DNA from: Solirubrobacteraceae bacterium
GTDB lineage: Bacteria; Actinomycetota; Thermoleophilia; Solirubrobacterales; Solirubrobacteraceae
Length of the DNA stretch: 22,934 nucleotides
Direction of reading: 5' to 3'
Assembly: GCA_030038955.1 (NCBI GenBank)
Contig: JASHQV010000392.1
Location: 1 to 22,934, forward strand
The position numbers were made by a program, and so were the translations under genes. The notes under the pieces were generated by a model. It was given only the letters and a program-made list of their open reading frames with translations, was not told where the DNA came from and did no database searches. This document shows, piece by piece, positions 1 through 7,638 of the stretch; positions within the stretch are counted from its first letter, which is position 1; each line of letters begins with the position of its first letter.

Positions 1-685
1 CGAGCGCCTCGGCCATGTAGCGGAAGAACACCACCCGGTCACAGGTCGTGAGCGCGTCGGCGTAAACGAAGTTCTGCTCGAACTGGCCGTTGCCATCCTC
101 GTGGTCAGTGGCGTAGTTGTCCCACCCGAGCTCGGTCATCGCCCGCGAGATCTGAGCGACGAACTCGAGGTTGCGGGTCAGCGCGCGCATGTCGTAACAG
201 GGTTGCTCGAGCGTGTCGAGGGGGTCGGCGAGCTCAAGGCGACCGTCTTCGTTGCGACGCAGCAGGAAGTACTCGAGCTCTGCGGCCATGTTGACGTCGT
301 AGCCGAGCGCCTGTGCGTGCGCGAGCGCCCCGCGCAGGATCGTGCGCGGACAGTACGGCCACGGCTTGCCCTCGACCGTCACGTCGCACGCGAAGCGCGC
401 GACGTTCGGCTGCCACGGGAGGATCGTCAGGCTGCGCGGGTCGGGAATCGCGATCAGGTCCGGGTCATGCGGGCCCTGGCCGATGTCGCCGGCGGCGAAG
501 CCGGCGAAGCCGGCGCCGTCTTCGAGCAGGTCGTCGAGGTGATGGGCGGGCACCAGCTTCGCGTTCGGCTTGCCGTGCATGTCGACGAACTGCGCGAACA
601 GGAACTCGATGCCGCGATCCCGAACGACGCGCCGTGCGTCGTCGGCGTCGTTGATCTCTAGCGGGGCCTGCGCAAGTGTGCTCAT
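1..685 (-). CDS. glnT: Type III glutamine synthetase / gamma-glutamylamide synthetase (5' part, runs off left edge)
   Basis: Reading the minus strand from ATG at 685 gives an uninterrupted 228-codon frame to the window edge, so the gene is cut by the window and not by a stop. The N-terminus starts MSTLAQAPLEI and continues with a beta-grasp segment containing FAQFVDMHGKPNAKLVPA, then GQGPHDPDL, then the start of the catalytic domain with NMAAELEYFLLRR (an ExE-type metal-site segment) and DHEDGNGQFEQNF. This is the glutamine synthetase fold, closest in my memory to type III GlnT and the related gamma-glutamylmethylamide synthetases (GmaS). Enzymes of this family ligate ammonia or an amine to glutamate using ATP in the cytoplasm. 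The glxBCD/mgsABC-like operon at 9903-12876 is the usual partner. Sequence alone does not separate GlnT from GmaS. It is divergent from the PucR-type regulator. Confidence 0.9.
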   Translation of the reverse strand, partial: MSTLAQAPLEINDADDARRVVRDRGIEFLFAQFVDMHGKPNAKLVPAHHLDDLLEDGAGFAGFAAGDIGQGPHDPDLIAIPDPRSLTILPWQPNVARFACDVTVEGKPWPYCPRTILRGALAHAQALGYDVNMAAELEYFLLRRNEDGRLELADPLDTLEQPCYDMRALTRNLEFVAQISRAMTELGWDNYATDHEDGNGQFEQNFVYADALTTCDRVVFFRYMAEAL

Positions 686-691
686 GTCCGA

Positions 692-720
692 GGTATATCT
701 GCTCCGCCACGCACGGACAA
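692..720 (-). promoter_or_regulatory. Probable leaderless promoter of the glutamine synthetase gene
   Basis: On the minus strand a -35-like TTGTCC (720-715) is separated by 17 nt from a -10-like TATACC (697-692). Only six bases lie between the -10 and the ATG at 685, so transcription should start at or next to the start codon, giving a leaderless mRNA. No ribosome binding site is visible. Seen: the hexamers and spacing. Inferred: the start point. Confidence 0.5.
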
Positions 721-770
721 TGGGACGGAACACAGGTCTGCGGCGGTTACCATGTGGTTCTCGCACATAC

Positions 771-777
771 AGGGAGG
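771..777 (+). promoter_or_regulatory. Ribosome binding site deciding the PucR-type regulator start
   Basis: AGGGAGG lies 5 nt before GTG 783. It supports this GTG over the in-frame upstream starts (for example ATG 678), which would run through the glutamine synthetase promoter. Confidence 0.7.
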
Positions 778-782
778 TTTCT

Positions 783-2582
783 GTGACGGTCATCGCCGAG
801 CCCCGCGGCCTTCGGGAAGAGAATCGCACGCTGTACCGGGTGATCAAGCTCGTGTCGTCGTCGCTCGAGCTCGGCCCGATGCTCGACGGGATCGTCGATC
901 TGACCACCGACGCGACCGACTGCCACGCGTGCTTCATCTATCTACGCGAGGACGAGCGGCTGACGATCCGCGCCGCTTCGCCGGTCTACGCGGATGCGGT
1001 CGGCAAGGTGCAGATGGGGCTGGACGAGGGCTTGACCGGCTGGGTGGCGCGCCACCGGACAGCGGAGTTCATCCGTGACAATGCGATGGCCGACTCGCGC
1101 ATGAAGTACTTCCCGCTGCTCGAGGAGGAGCGCTTCCAGTCGATGGTGGCGGTGCCGATCCTGTCGCGTGCGGGAGACTCGATCGGCGTGATCGTGCTGC
1201 ACACTGAGGCGCCACACGAGTTCACCGAGGAGACGCTGAAGCTGCTCGTGCACATCGCGTCGCTGGTGTCCGGCGCAATCGAGAACGCGCAGCTGTACGA
1301 CATGCAACGGCGCCGCGTCGATCTGCTCACGGTCCTGTCGGCGCTGGCGCAGCAGGTCGCCGGCGCCACCGAAGTCGGCGATGTGTCATCCGTGGTCGCA
1401 CGTGCGGTGCACGGCCTGCTCGAGGCCGAGGTCTGCCAGGTGTACCGCCTGGTCGCCGGTGAGGAGCACCTGCAGCTGCTGGCCTCCTGTCCGCAGGACG
1501 CGCCCGTGGCCGAGTCGCAGTCGGCCACGGGCGTGCTGCTGGCCGCGCTCGACGGCAGCTCGGGACGGCCGTCGGTGCGCGATGTGTGGCCGACCGCCGA
1601 GGTCGCGGATCTGCTGGTGACGCCGCTGACCGCCGGGGGGGAGCGGCTCGGGCTGCTGTGCGTTGGCGCCCGCTCGCGAGGCTCGTTCATAGCCGAGGAC
1701 GTCGAGGTCGCGCGCGCGATCGCCCACCTGACCGCGATCGCGATCAAGCGCACAGAGCTGATCGACAGCCTCACCAACGCCAGCATCGTCAAGGACCTGT
1801 TCGGGGCGTTGGAGGCCGGGGCAGCCGAGTTGGCCGCCAACAAGGCGCAGGAGCTCGGCTGCAACCTCACGATGCCCTACCTGATCGTGTGCGCGACGCG
1901 GGCGGTCGCGTGCGAGCATGCCTGTGGCGAGTGGCGTGAGGCGGCGGGGCGGATCGCACACGGGCTCGCGCACCTCGAGCCTCGGGCGGTGATCGAGGCT
2001 GGACCTGGTCCCGCGCTTGCCTTGCTGCCGCTGCACAGGCACGGTCTGGGGCAGCAGGTGGACGGCGTGCTCCGGATCTGTCGTGAGCTCGGCCGAACGA
2101 TCGGCGCCTCAATCGGGACCAGTGAGGTGCACGACGATCCGCACGACGCCGCGCAGGCCTACCGCGAGGCGCTCGACGCGGCGACGATCGGCCGGGCCTT
2201 GGTCTGCGAGGGAGGCGCGATCGCCTACTCGGAGGTCGGCGCGTATCGCTATCTCGTGCATATCGCGCCCGATGACGCCCCGCACGACCAGATGCGCGCC
2301 GTGATCGACGTGCTGATCGAGTATGACAGCCGCCGATGCACGGCACTGCTGGACACGCTCGAGCGCTACCTGTCGGAGCGGCGGAGCGTGATCGAGTCGG
2401 CGCGTACGCTGTTCATCCATCCGAACACGCTGCGCCAGCGGCTCGGGCGGATCGAGGAGCTCACCGGGCTCGACCTGGAGCACGACGACCTGCTGTCACT
2501 GGAGCTGGCGATCAAGCTGGCGCGGCTGCACGGGCGTCCGCGACAGTCGACGCCACGGAAGCGCGCGATGACGGCGCCATGA
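783..2582 (+). CDS. GAF-GAF-PucR family transcriptional regulator
   Basis: A 599-residue protein starting at GTG 783. Two GAF-type sensor regions can be followed (about residues 25-170, with GLDEGLTGWVARH and FQSMVAVPIL, and about 190-330, with VADLLVTPLTAGGERLGLLCVG). Next comes a CdaR/GGDEF-like segment (about 360-480, IGASIGTSEVHDDP and AYREALDAATIGRAL). A C-terminal PucR-type helix-turn-helix follows (about 525-585, SARTLFIHPNTLRQRLGRIEELTG). PucR/CdaR proteins are cytoplasmic DNA-binding regulators of nitrogen and amine or purine catabolism; the GAF domains should bind a small ligand. It is divergent from the glutamine synthetase gene, making that gene and the nearby permease plausible targets. 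Its stop overlaps the next start in an ATGA arrangement. Confidence 0.88.
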   Translation: MTVIAEPRGLREENRTLYRVIKLVSSSLELGPMLDGIVDLTTDATDCHACFIYLREDERLTIRAASPVYADAVGKVQMGLDEGLTGWVARHRTAEFIRDNAMADSRMKYFPLLEEERFQSMVAVPILSRAGDSIGVIVLHTEAPHEFTEETLKLLVHIASLVSGAIENAQLYDMQRRRVDLLTVLSALAQQVAGATEVGDVSSVVARAVHGLLEAEVCQVYRLVAGEEHLQLLASCPQDAPVAESQSATGVLLAALDGSSGRPSVRDVWPTAEVADLLVTPLTAGGERLGLLCVGARSRGSFIAEDVEVARAIAHLTAIAIKRTELIDSLTNASIVKDLFGALEAGAAELAANKAQELGCNLTMPYLIVCATRAVACEHACGEWREAAGRIAHGLAHLEPRAVIEAGPGPALALLPLHRHGLGQQVDGVLRICRELGRTIGASIGTSEVHDDPHDAAQAYREALDAATIGRALVCEGGAIAYSEVGAYRYLVHIAPDDAPHDQMRAVIDVLIEYDSRRCTALLDTLERYLSERRSVIESARTLFIHPNTLRQRLGRIEELTGLDLEHDDLLSLELAIKLARLHGRPRQSTPRKRAMTAP

Positions 2583-3271
2583 ACGTCGCGGTGCGCCTGC
2601 CGAGGCGGCGCGAAGGCGGCGCTGCGGAGTTCGCACGCACGCGCAGATCGGCGCGGACAACCCCGTGGCGACAGGCGAGCTGGTGCGCGCTCGATCTCGA
2701 GCTGACGGGCCTCAACCCGCGCAGCGACCAGATCGTTGCGATTGGCGCGGTGCCAATCGAGGGCGGGCGCGCGCTCACCGGCAAGGCGCTGTACACGCTG
2801 GTGCGGGCGTCAAAGCCGTCCGGGCCACGCGCCCTGCAGGTGCACGGGCTCGATCCCGTCCGGCTAGCTGGCGCGCCGACGCTGGAGCAGGCGCTTGAGG
2901 CTGTGTTGGAGCTGCTTGCCGGGCGCGTGCCGGTGTTCCACACTGCCGCGATCGAGCTTGCGTTCCTCGGGCGGACGCTGCGCGAGGCGCGCGTGCGCCT
3001 GCCAGAGGCCGCCGACACCGAGGTGCTCGGAAGGCTGTGGCTTACCGGGCGCGACGGGCACGCCCCGTCGCACCTGGCGCTCACGAGCCTCGCGGCGGCG
3101 CTCGGGCAGCGGACCGTCAGGCGCCACCACGCGCTGGGCGACGCGCTGACGACGGCGCGCGCGTTCGTCGCGTTGGCGCGCGAGCTCGACCGTCGCCAGC
3201 CGCAAACCGTGGGCACGCTCGTGTCCGCAGCGGAGCGCCTCCACGGCGGGCGGCGCCTGGGGCCGTCCTGA
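2579..3271 (+). CDS. DEDDh 3'-5' exonuclease (DnaQ/epsilon-like) linked to a DUF294 protein and transporter
   Basis: A 230-residue protein whose ATG overlaps the TGA of the PucR gene (ATGA), implying translational coupling. Exo I is seen at ALDLELTGLNPRSDQIVAIGA (Asp39 and Glu41). Exo III is HHALGDALTTA, with His183 and Asp188 spaced as in the DEDDh group. The Exo II position reads FHTAAIELAFL, with Glu126 where the usual motif has Asp. The roughly 30-residue basic N-terminus looks disordered. The family degrades single-stranded nucleic acid or small nucleotides from the 3' end with two metal ions. In many bacteria a stand-alone exonuclease of this type sits beside a cNMP/CBS/DUF294 protein and a solute symporter; both companions occur within 3 kb here. 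Its physiological substrate is unknown, and a replication role is unlikely. Confidence 0.82.
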   Translation: MNVAVRLPRRREGGAAEFARTRRSARTTPWRQASWCALDLELTGLNPRSDQIVAIGAVPIEGGRALTGKALYTLVRASKPSGPRALQVHGLDPVRLAGAPTLEQALEAVLELLAGRVPVFHTAAIELAFLGRTLREARVRLPEAADTEVLGRLWLTGRDGHAPSHLALTSLAAALGQRTVRRHHALGDALTTARAFVALARELDRRQPQTVGTLVSAAERLHGGRRLGPS

Positions 3272-3287
3272 GGGTCCGTGGGACCCT
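3271..3287. terminator. Bidirectional hairpin over two convergent stop codons
   Basis: AGGGTCC, loop GTG, GGACCCT: a perfect 7-bp stem. It includes the last base of the exonuclease TGA (3269-3271) and the first two bases of the TAG of the UspA-like gene on the other strand (3286-3288). No T-tract follows. It is the only sequence separating the convergent genes. Confidence 0.6.
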
Positions 3288-3792
3288 AGCCGACCACGAG
3301 GAACACGGGCAGCTTCGCCCGCCGTGCGCGTCGACGCACGCGCTGGGGCTCCTGGGACCACATGAAGTCGCGGATCAGGATGCCGCGATCGCGGTCGGCG
3401 GTCATCACGATCGCATCGCAGCCGGTCGCGACCGCCTCCTGGCAGATCCGCTTGGCGGCGGCGCGCGTGCCGACAACGCGACCGTCCGCGTCGATCCCCT
3501 TGCGGCGCAGCCGCTTGACCGCGTCGGAGACGATCTCGCCCTGCTCGTTCCATTCGGCCTTGCTCGGGAACAGGCCGGGAGTCTGCAGCCCGAACGGCAC
3601 CCCGTGCACGCGCGCGATCGAGATCACGCGCGCGCTCGCTGCCTCCCCCACCGACAGCTCGCGCACGCGCTCGATAGCGGCGTTCGAGATCGAGCGACCC
3701 TCGGACGCGAGCAGGACCCGCTCGAAGCGCTCACCGGCCCCGTCCTGGCTCGCCTCGCGGGGGCTGCGCCGACCGCGCCGTGGCGCCCCCAC
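3286..3792 (-). CDS. UspA-like (universal stress protein superfamily) protein
   Basis: A 168-residue protein starting at GTG 3792, four bases after the TAA of the permease gene, so the two are co-transcribed and probably translationally coupled. An N-terminal beta strand FERVLLASEG follows a basic stretch of about 22 residues. AAKRICQEAVATGCDAIVMTADRD and a final strand KLPVFLVVG fit the Usp alpha/beta fold. The glycine-rich G-x2-G-x9-G(S/T) ATP loop of ATP-binding Usp proteins is not recognisable, which suggests a non-ATP-binding type. Usp-like proteins encoded with, or fused to, APC-type permeases are thought to modulate transport; that role is inferred from position only. The true start could lie slightly downstream because the first 20 residues are low-complexity. 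Confidence 0.75.
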   Translation of the reverse strand: MGAPRRGRRSPREASQDGAGERFERVLLASEGRSISNAAIERVRELSVGEAASARVISIARVHGVPFGLQTPGLFPSKAEWNEQGEIVSDAVKRLRRKGIDADGRVVGTRAAAKRICQEAVATGCDAIVMTADRDRGILIRDFMWSQEPQRVRRRARRAKLPVFLVVG

Positions 3793-3796
3793 CTAT

Positions 3797-5446
3797 TTAT
3801 CCGCCGGGGCCGGCCCGCGGCTCTGGCCTCCCGGGCGGCGGCGCTCCGGGTGGCGGTGAGAGCTCCATCGCGACGATGCCGCCCGCGCTCGGCTCGCTGT
3901 GCGAGATTGGCGGCGGCGCCTCCCCGGAGGTGTCGCCGCGCTCCGCGCGGCGCCTGTCGTCCCACTTGCGGTACCAGTAGAAGAGCACGTATGACAGGAC
4001 CACGCCGATCCCGATGAAGTAGTAAGGCAACGTCGACTTCCCGGCCTCCGAGCACTTGCAGGACGCGTACACCGGCCCGCCCCAGAAGTAGATCATCAAG
4101 TACATCGCCGCGACCAGCAGCGCCACGTACTTCATCCACTCGGGCAGCTTGAACGGCCGCTTGAGGTTGGGGCGGTCACGGCGTAGCAGGTAGTAGCCGA
4201 TCAGCACGGGGATGAACGCCGCCAGGTAGCCGACGTTCGAGAACGTGTAGATCTGGACAGCGCCGCCCGCAAACACGACGACGATCGAGCAGACGACGTT
4301 GAAGACCATCGCCCGGCTCGGCACGCCGTGCGTGTTGAGCTTCTGGAACCAGCGCGGGAACTCGCCGTCGACCGACATCTGGTGCAGCGATCTGGCCGTG
4401 CCCGTAATCGCGTTCAGGGCCGACAGGATCAGGGCGATGATGAGCATGACCGCGATCAGATCGTCGAGCACGGTCGACGCCGTACTGGCCCCGAACACCT
4501 TCGCCCCCAAATGGATGAAGATCGTCTTCGGGTCGGCGAGCTTCGAGTTGCTGAGCGCGGAGGTGCCGAGCACGACGATGAACGCGATCGGGATCATCGT
4601 GTAGATGAACGCGCCGTAGCCGCCCTCGAGGTTCATCGCGACCTTCGCGTCGCGGTGCGGATTGCGGCATTCGCCGATGTAGCAGGCAGCGGCCTCCATC
4701 GCGATCACGTTCCAGGTCAGCAGGAACGAGAACGCGACCGCGATCGTCAACCACCCGTGTCCGTATTCACCGCCGAAGAAGCCCGTGCCGTTGAGGTGGT
4801 CGAACGGCCACAGCTGGCCGAAGTGGGCGACGGAGGGGTGGAAGACGTACGAGATCGCGAGGAATGTCAGCGGGATCATCGACAGCATCGCCAGCACCGT
4901 CGCGAACGCGGCGCCGAAGCGCAGGCCGCGATAGGAGGGGATGAACAGCGCGATGATCCCCACCGCCGCGATTCCGATCGTCCACCAGGCGATCGGCGTG
5001 CCAAGCAGCGAGATGCCGGACGTGGAGTTGAGATGGAGCAGGTCGACGATGTAGAACGAGGCGAGGATCATGTTGAGCGGCGCGACTGGGAACCAGCCGA
5101 GCCAGTACGCCCACGCGCTGAAGCCGTTGATGTGATTCGCCAGCCGCGGCCAGCGGTGCGCGTACGCCGGCGCGGCGTACATCGGCAGCCCGCCGGTGCG
5201 GTCGGGCATCATCGCGGCGAGCTCGGCCAGGAACATGCACACGAGCCAGCCGCTGATCGTGATCACGAAGGTGATCGGCACCGACGCAGGGCCGAGCGTG
5301 GTAACCATCACGGGCGCGATCCCGGTGACGAGGATCGTGCCGGCCAGACCGATCACGAACGCGCTCCACCAGTTGCCGGTCTTCTGCAGGCCGCCGCCGG
5401 TGTACTCGAGTTCGTCGTCGTAGTCGCTGATCGTCACGTCAGACAT
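3797..5446 (-). CDS. APC-superfamily amino acid/amine permease
   Basis: A 549-residue integral membrane protein from ATG 5446. The frame stays open further upstream, but MSDVTISDYDDEL is the natural cytosolic N-terminus. About 12 hydrophobic segments follow, beginning GNWWSAFVIGLAGTILVTG. Features typical of the APC fold are a glycine-rich first helix, AELAAMMPDRTGGLPMYAA, ACYIGECRNPHRD, and ITGTARSLHQMSVDGEFP. The last 50 residues are proline-rich and cytosolic. It should import an amino acid or amine by ion coupling. Location between a GlnT/GmaS-type synthetase, a PucR regulator and the DUF294 protein suggests a nitrogenous substrate whose nitrogen is handled by that enzyme; the substrate cannot be read from sequence. 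It forms an operon with the downstream UspA-like gene. Confidence 0.85.
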   Translation of the reverse strand: MSDVTISDYDDELEYTGGGLQKTGNWWSAFVIGLAGTILVTGIAPVMVTTLGPASVPITFVITISGWLVCMFLAELAAMMPDRTGGLPMYAAPAYAHRWPRLANHINGFSAWAYWLGWFPVAPLNMILASFYIVDLLHLNSTSGISLLGTPIAWWTIGIAAVGIIALFIPSYRGLRFGAAFATVLAMLSMIPLTFLAISYVFHPSVAHFGQLWPFDHLNGTGFFGGEYGHGWLTIAVAFSFLLTWNVIAMEAAACYIGECRNPHRDAKVAMNLEGGYGAFIYTMIPIAFIVVLGTSALSNSKLADPKTIFIHLGAKVFGASTASTVLDDLIAVMLIIALILSALNAITGTARSLHQMSVDGEFPRWFQKLNTHGVPSRAMVFNVVCSIVVVFAGGAVQIYTFSNVGYLAAFIPVLIGYYLLRRDRPNLKRPFKLPEWMKYVALLVAAMYLMIYFWGGPVYASCKCSEAGKSTLPYYFIGIGVVLSYVLFYWYRKWDDRRRAERGDTSGEAPPPISHSEPSAGGIVAMELSPPPGAPPPGRPEPRAGPGG

Positions 5447-5584
5447 ATACGCTCGTACGCTCGTGCTGGTATGTGCACTCCGGCTCGTCGCCACTACGCG
5501 TTCGTGCGTGCAGTGACTTTGTCGAGATTCGCACGTGTTGCGGATAGCTTCCAGAGATAATCGAACACAATTGTCTGTACCGGC
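5447..5584. promoter_or_regulatory. Divergent intergenic region, permease and DUF294 gene
   Basis: This 138-bp stretch is noticeably richer in A+T than the surroundings and must hold two divergent promoters. GATAAT at 5556-5561 is a -10-like hexamer for the plus-strand gene, but no convincing -35 is at 17-18 nt. An 8-bp direct repeat (ACGAGCGT on the minus strand) lies just before the permease ATG. No clear operator is seen. Confidence 0.35.
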
Positions 5585-7474
5585 ATGGAGCAGTTGGACA
5601 CATTCCTCGCGCGTCATCCGCCGTTCGATGCACTCGACGGAATCTTGCTCACCGAGCTTGCCGCTGGCGCGCGGCGCAGTTCCTTCGCCGCTGGGGAGGC
5701 GATCATGGTCGAGGACGGGCCGCCGGCCGAGGGGCTCTGGGTCGTGCTGTCCGGGTCGGTCGAGCTGCTGCATGAAGGCGAGGCGATCTACGTGCTGGAG
5801 CCAGGCGAGTGCTTCGGCCAGACGTCGCTGCTGACCGGCATGGCGTCCACCTACAGCGTGCGCGCGGGGGTGGACTCAGAGTGCGCGCTGCTGCCCGCGA
5901 GCGCGGCCCGCCGGGCGCTCGCCTCGGAGGCCGGTGCCGTCTACCTCGCGCGGACGATGCGCCTGCGCCTGACGCGCACCGGGCACGCGATCCACGGGCT
6001 GCCCTATGCCGGCACGACGCCCGTGTCGGCGATCATGCGCGCGGCCGTGTTCGTCGCGGCGAGCGAGCCAATCCGAGAGGCTGCGGCGCGACTCGGGCAA
6101 GACGGAACCGAGGCGCTGCTGGTGTGGCTCGACGGCGAGGGCGGTCCCGGTCACGGCCCTGCTACGGGCGACGCAGGCGGCGGGGCACGGCGACTCGGGA
6201 TCGTCACGGACGCCGACGTGCGCGCCGGCCTCGTGCAGCGCGGCCTGACGCTCGAGGCGCCGGTCGCGGAGCTGGCGCGTGCACCGGCACCGACCGTCCC
6301 CTGCGCCCAGCCGGCGGTCGAGGCCACGGTCGACATGCTCGCGCTCGGGGTCGACTGCGTCGCGGTTGTCGACCGGGGCAGGCCGTGTGGGGTGCTATCG
6401 GCCGCCGATCTGGTGGTGCTCGATGCCCGCAGCTCGGTCGCGTTGCGCCACACGATCCTTGAGGCGGCCGACCTCGATGGGCTGGTGCGCGCCGCCTCGC
6501 AGCTGCCGCGGCTGTTTCGCTACCTGGTGGCCGCCGGCGTGCCGGCGCGCGACGTCGGCCGCGTGCTCAGCCTCCAGCACGACGCGATCGTCACGCGCCG
6601 GATCGAGCTGTCGATCGGCGCGTACGGGAATCCGCCGCTGCCGTGGGGGTGGCTCGATCTCGGCTCGGCCGCGCGGCGGGAGTTCACACTCGCCTCCGAC
6701 CAGGACAACGCGCTCGCCTACGCCACGCCGCCGCCGGACGTCTCCGCGGACGAGGTCGACGCGTACTTCGCGCGGCTCGGTGCGGACGTCAACGACGTGC
6801 TCGAGCGCTGCGGCATCGGCACCGACAACAACGGCGTGCTCGCCCGCGAACGCGCTTGGCGGATGTCGAAGGCGCGGTGGATCGCGGTGTTCGACGGGTG
6901 CCTGAGTGCGCCGAGCGAGTCGGATCTCGTGCGCAGCACGGTGGCGTTCGACTTCCGCGCGGTCGCCGGCTCGCTGCCGCTGACTGCCGAGCTGACCAGC
7001 CGCATGCGCGCCGCCCGCGAGCACCCCGACTTCATGCGCCTGCTGGCGCGCTCGGCGACCGACTACCCGGTGGCGCTGACGCGGTTCGGGGCGCTGGCAC
7101 CAGCGCGCCGCGGGGAGCTGGCCAGGCGGATCGACCTCAAGCGCCAGGCGATCATCCCACTCGTCAACCTCGTGCGCTTCCACGCGCTGACGGCCGGGGT
7201 GACGATATCGCCGACGCTCGACCGGCTCGAGGCGGTCGCGAGCCTCGGCACGCTCGACCGCGCCCTGGCGAGCGCGCTGGCGGAGGCGTTCGACGCGATT
7301 GCGCGCTTGCGCTTCGATCACCATGCGGAGCTGATCGCCGGCGGCGAGGCTCCCGATAACCTGGTCGACCCGGACGAGCTGCCGCCGATCGCCCGCGGCG
7401 AGCTGCGCGAGGCGCTGCGGACGATTCGCCGTGCCCAGCGCTTGGCGGAGGTGTGGACGGGGGCGCGTCCCTGA
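5585..7474 (+). CDS. cNMP-binding / CBS / DUF294 nucleotidyltransferase-like signalling protein
   Basis: A 629-residue soluble protein. Residues 1-125 form a cyclic-nucleotide-binding-like barrel (GLWVVLSGSVELLHEG, GECFGQTSLLTG). Residues about 143-280 hold a CBS pair (LGIVTDADVRAGL, RPCGVLSAADLVV). Residues about 340-480 are the DUF294/GlnD-like nucleotidyltransferase core: GWLDLGSAARREFTLASDQD keeps the Gly-Ser and the Asp372-x-Asp374 metal pair. The C-terminal helical part carries DLKRQAIIPLVNLVRFHAL, typical of DUF294_C. Family knowledge: this architecture often lies beside solute symporters and a DEDDh exonuclease, and by homology to GlnD it may nucleotidylate a protein partner; no reaction is established to my knowledge. 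Here it is divergent from an APC permease. No Shine-Dalgarno sequence is visible before the ATG. Confidence 0.85.
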   Translation: MEQLDTFLARHPPFDALDGILLTELAAGARRSSFAAGEAIMVEDGPPAEGLWVVLSGSVELLHEGEAIYVLEPGECFGQTSLLTGMASTYSVRAGVDSECALLPASAARRALASEAGAVYLARTMRLRLTRTGHAIHGLPYAGTTPVSAIMRAAVFVAASEPIREAAARLGQDGTEALLVWLDGEGGPGHGPATGDAGGGARRLGIVTDADVRAGLVQRGLTLEAPVAELARAPAPTVPCAQPAVEATVDMLALGVDCVAVVDRGRPCGVLSAADLVVLDARSSVALRHTILEAADLDGLVRAASQLPRLFRYLVAAGVPARDVGRVLSLQHDAIVTRRIELSIGAYGNPPLPWGWLDLGSAARREFTLASDQDNALAYATPPPDVSADEVDAYFARLGADVNDVLERCGIGTDNNGVLARERAWRMSKARWIAVFDGCLSAPSESDLVRSTVAFDFRAVAGSLPLTAELTSRMRAAREHPDFMRLLARSATDYPVALTRFGALAPARRGELARRIDLKRQAIIPLVNLVRFHALTAGVTISPTLDRLEAVASLGTLDRALASALAEAFDAIARLRFDHHAELIAGGEAPDNLVDPDELPPIARGELREALRTIRRAQRLAEVWTGARP

Positions 7475-7516
7475 GGTGTGGGGGACACGCGCTCCGCCGC
7501 GTCTGCCGCCCGCTCG

Positions 7517-7535
7517 TGTGGGGTACGGCGCCATA
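7517..7535. repeat. Copy 1 of a shared intergenic motif upstream of kup1
   Basis: TGTGGGGTACGGCGCCATA resembles TGTGGTGTCCGGCGCCATA at 12945-12963. Each copy follows a GGTGTGGG...CAC inverted repeat by a few tens of bases. It may be a regulator site or a small intergenic repeat. Confidence 0.4.
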
Positions 7536-7565
7536 GTCTCAGTCGGAACTGTGCCCTCCGGCACG

Positions 7566-7595
7566 TTGCGCGTTCCGGCCTGCACGGTCTAGCCT
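7566..7595 (+). promoter_or_regulatory. Probable promoter for the kup1 transcript
   Basis: TTGCGC (7566-7571), 18 nt, TAGCCT (7590-7595), then exactly 7 nt to GTG 7603. The same layout (TTG-type -35, 18 nt, TAGCCT, 7 nt, GTG) precedes the amidotransferase gene on the other strand at 12913-12876. Transcription would start at or near GTG 7603, not at the kup1 GTG. Confidence 0.45.
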
Positions 7596-7602
7596 GCTCG
7601 CC

Positions 7603-7629
7603 GTGTGCGAAATCACCGGCTCTAACTAG
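7603..7629 (+). CDS. Possible 8-codon upstream ORF before kup1
   Basis: GTG to TAG encodes MCEITGSN and ends 9 nt before the kup1 GTG. It would be translated as a leaderless ORF from the TAGCCT promoter. Its start resembles the MCGIAG start of the amidotransferase gene at 12876, and the surrounding DNA aligns without gaps at 25 of 34 positions. It is either a leader peptide that couples translation to kup1 or the relic of a duplicated amidotransferase 5' end. No direct evidence of translation. Confidence 0.3.
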   Translation: MCEITGSN

Positions 7630-7638
7630 GCACCACTG

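Noticed and set aside
570..782. Upstream extension of the PucR-type regulator
   Set aside because: It would be translated through the divergent glutamine synthetase gene and promoter; a good ribosome binding site points to GTG 783.
4328..5560. Long plus-strand open frame of about 410 codons opposite the permease
   Set aside because: Charged, low-complexity composition and exact overlap with a clear 12-helix permease on the other strand; a GC-rich antisense shadow.
7475..7638. c-di-AMP (ydaO-type) riboswitch upstream of kup1
   Set aside because: Known in other actinobacteria, but I could not find its conserved core here or in the kup2 leader; the promoter position leaves too little leader.
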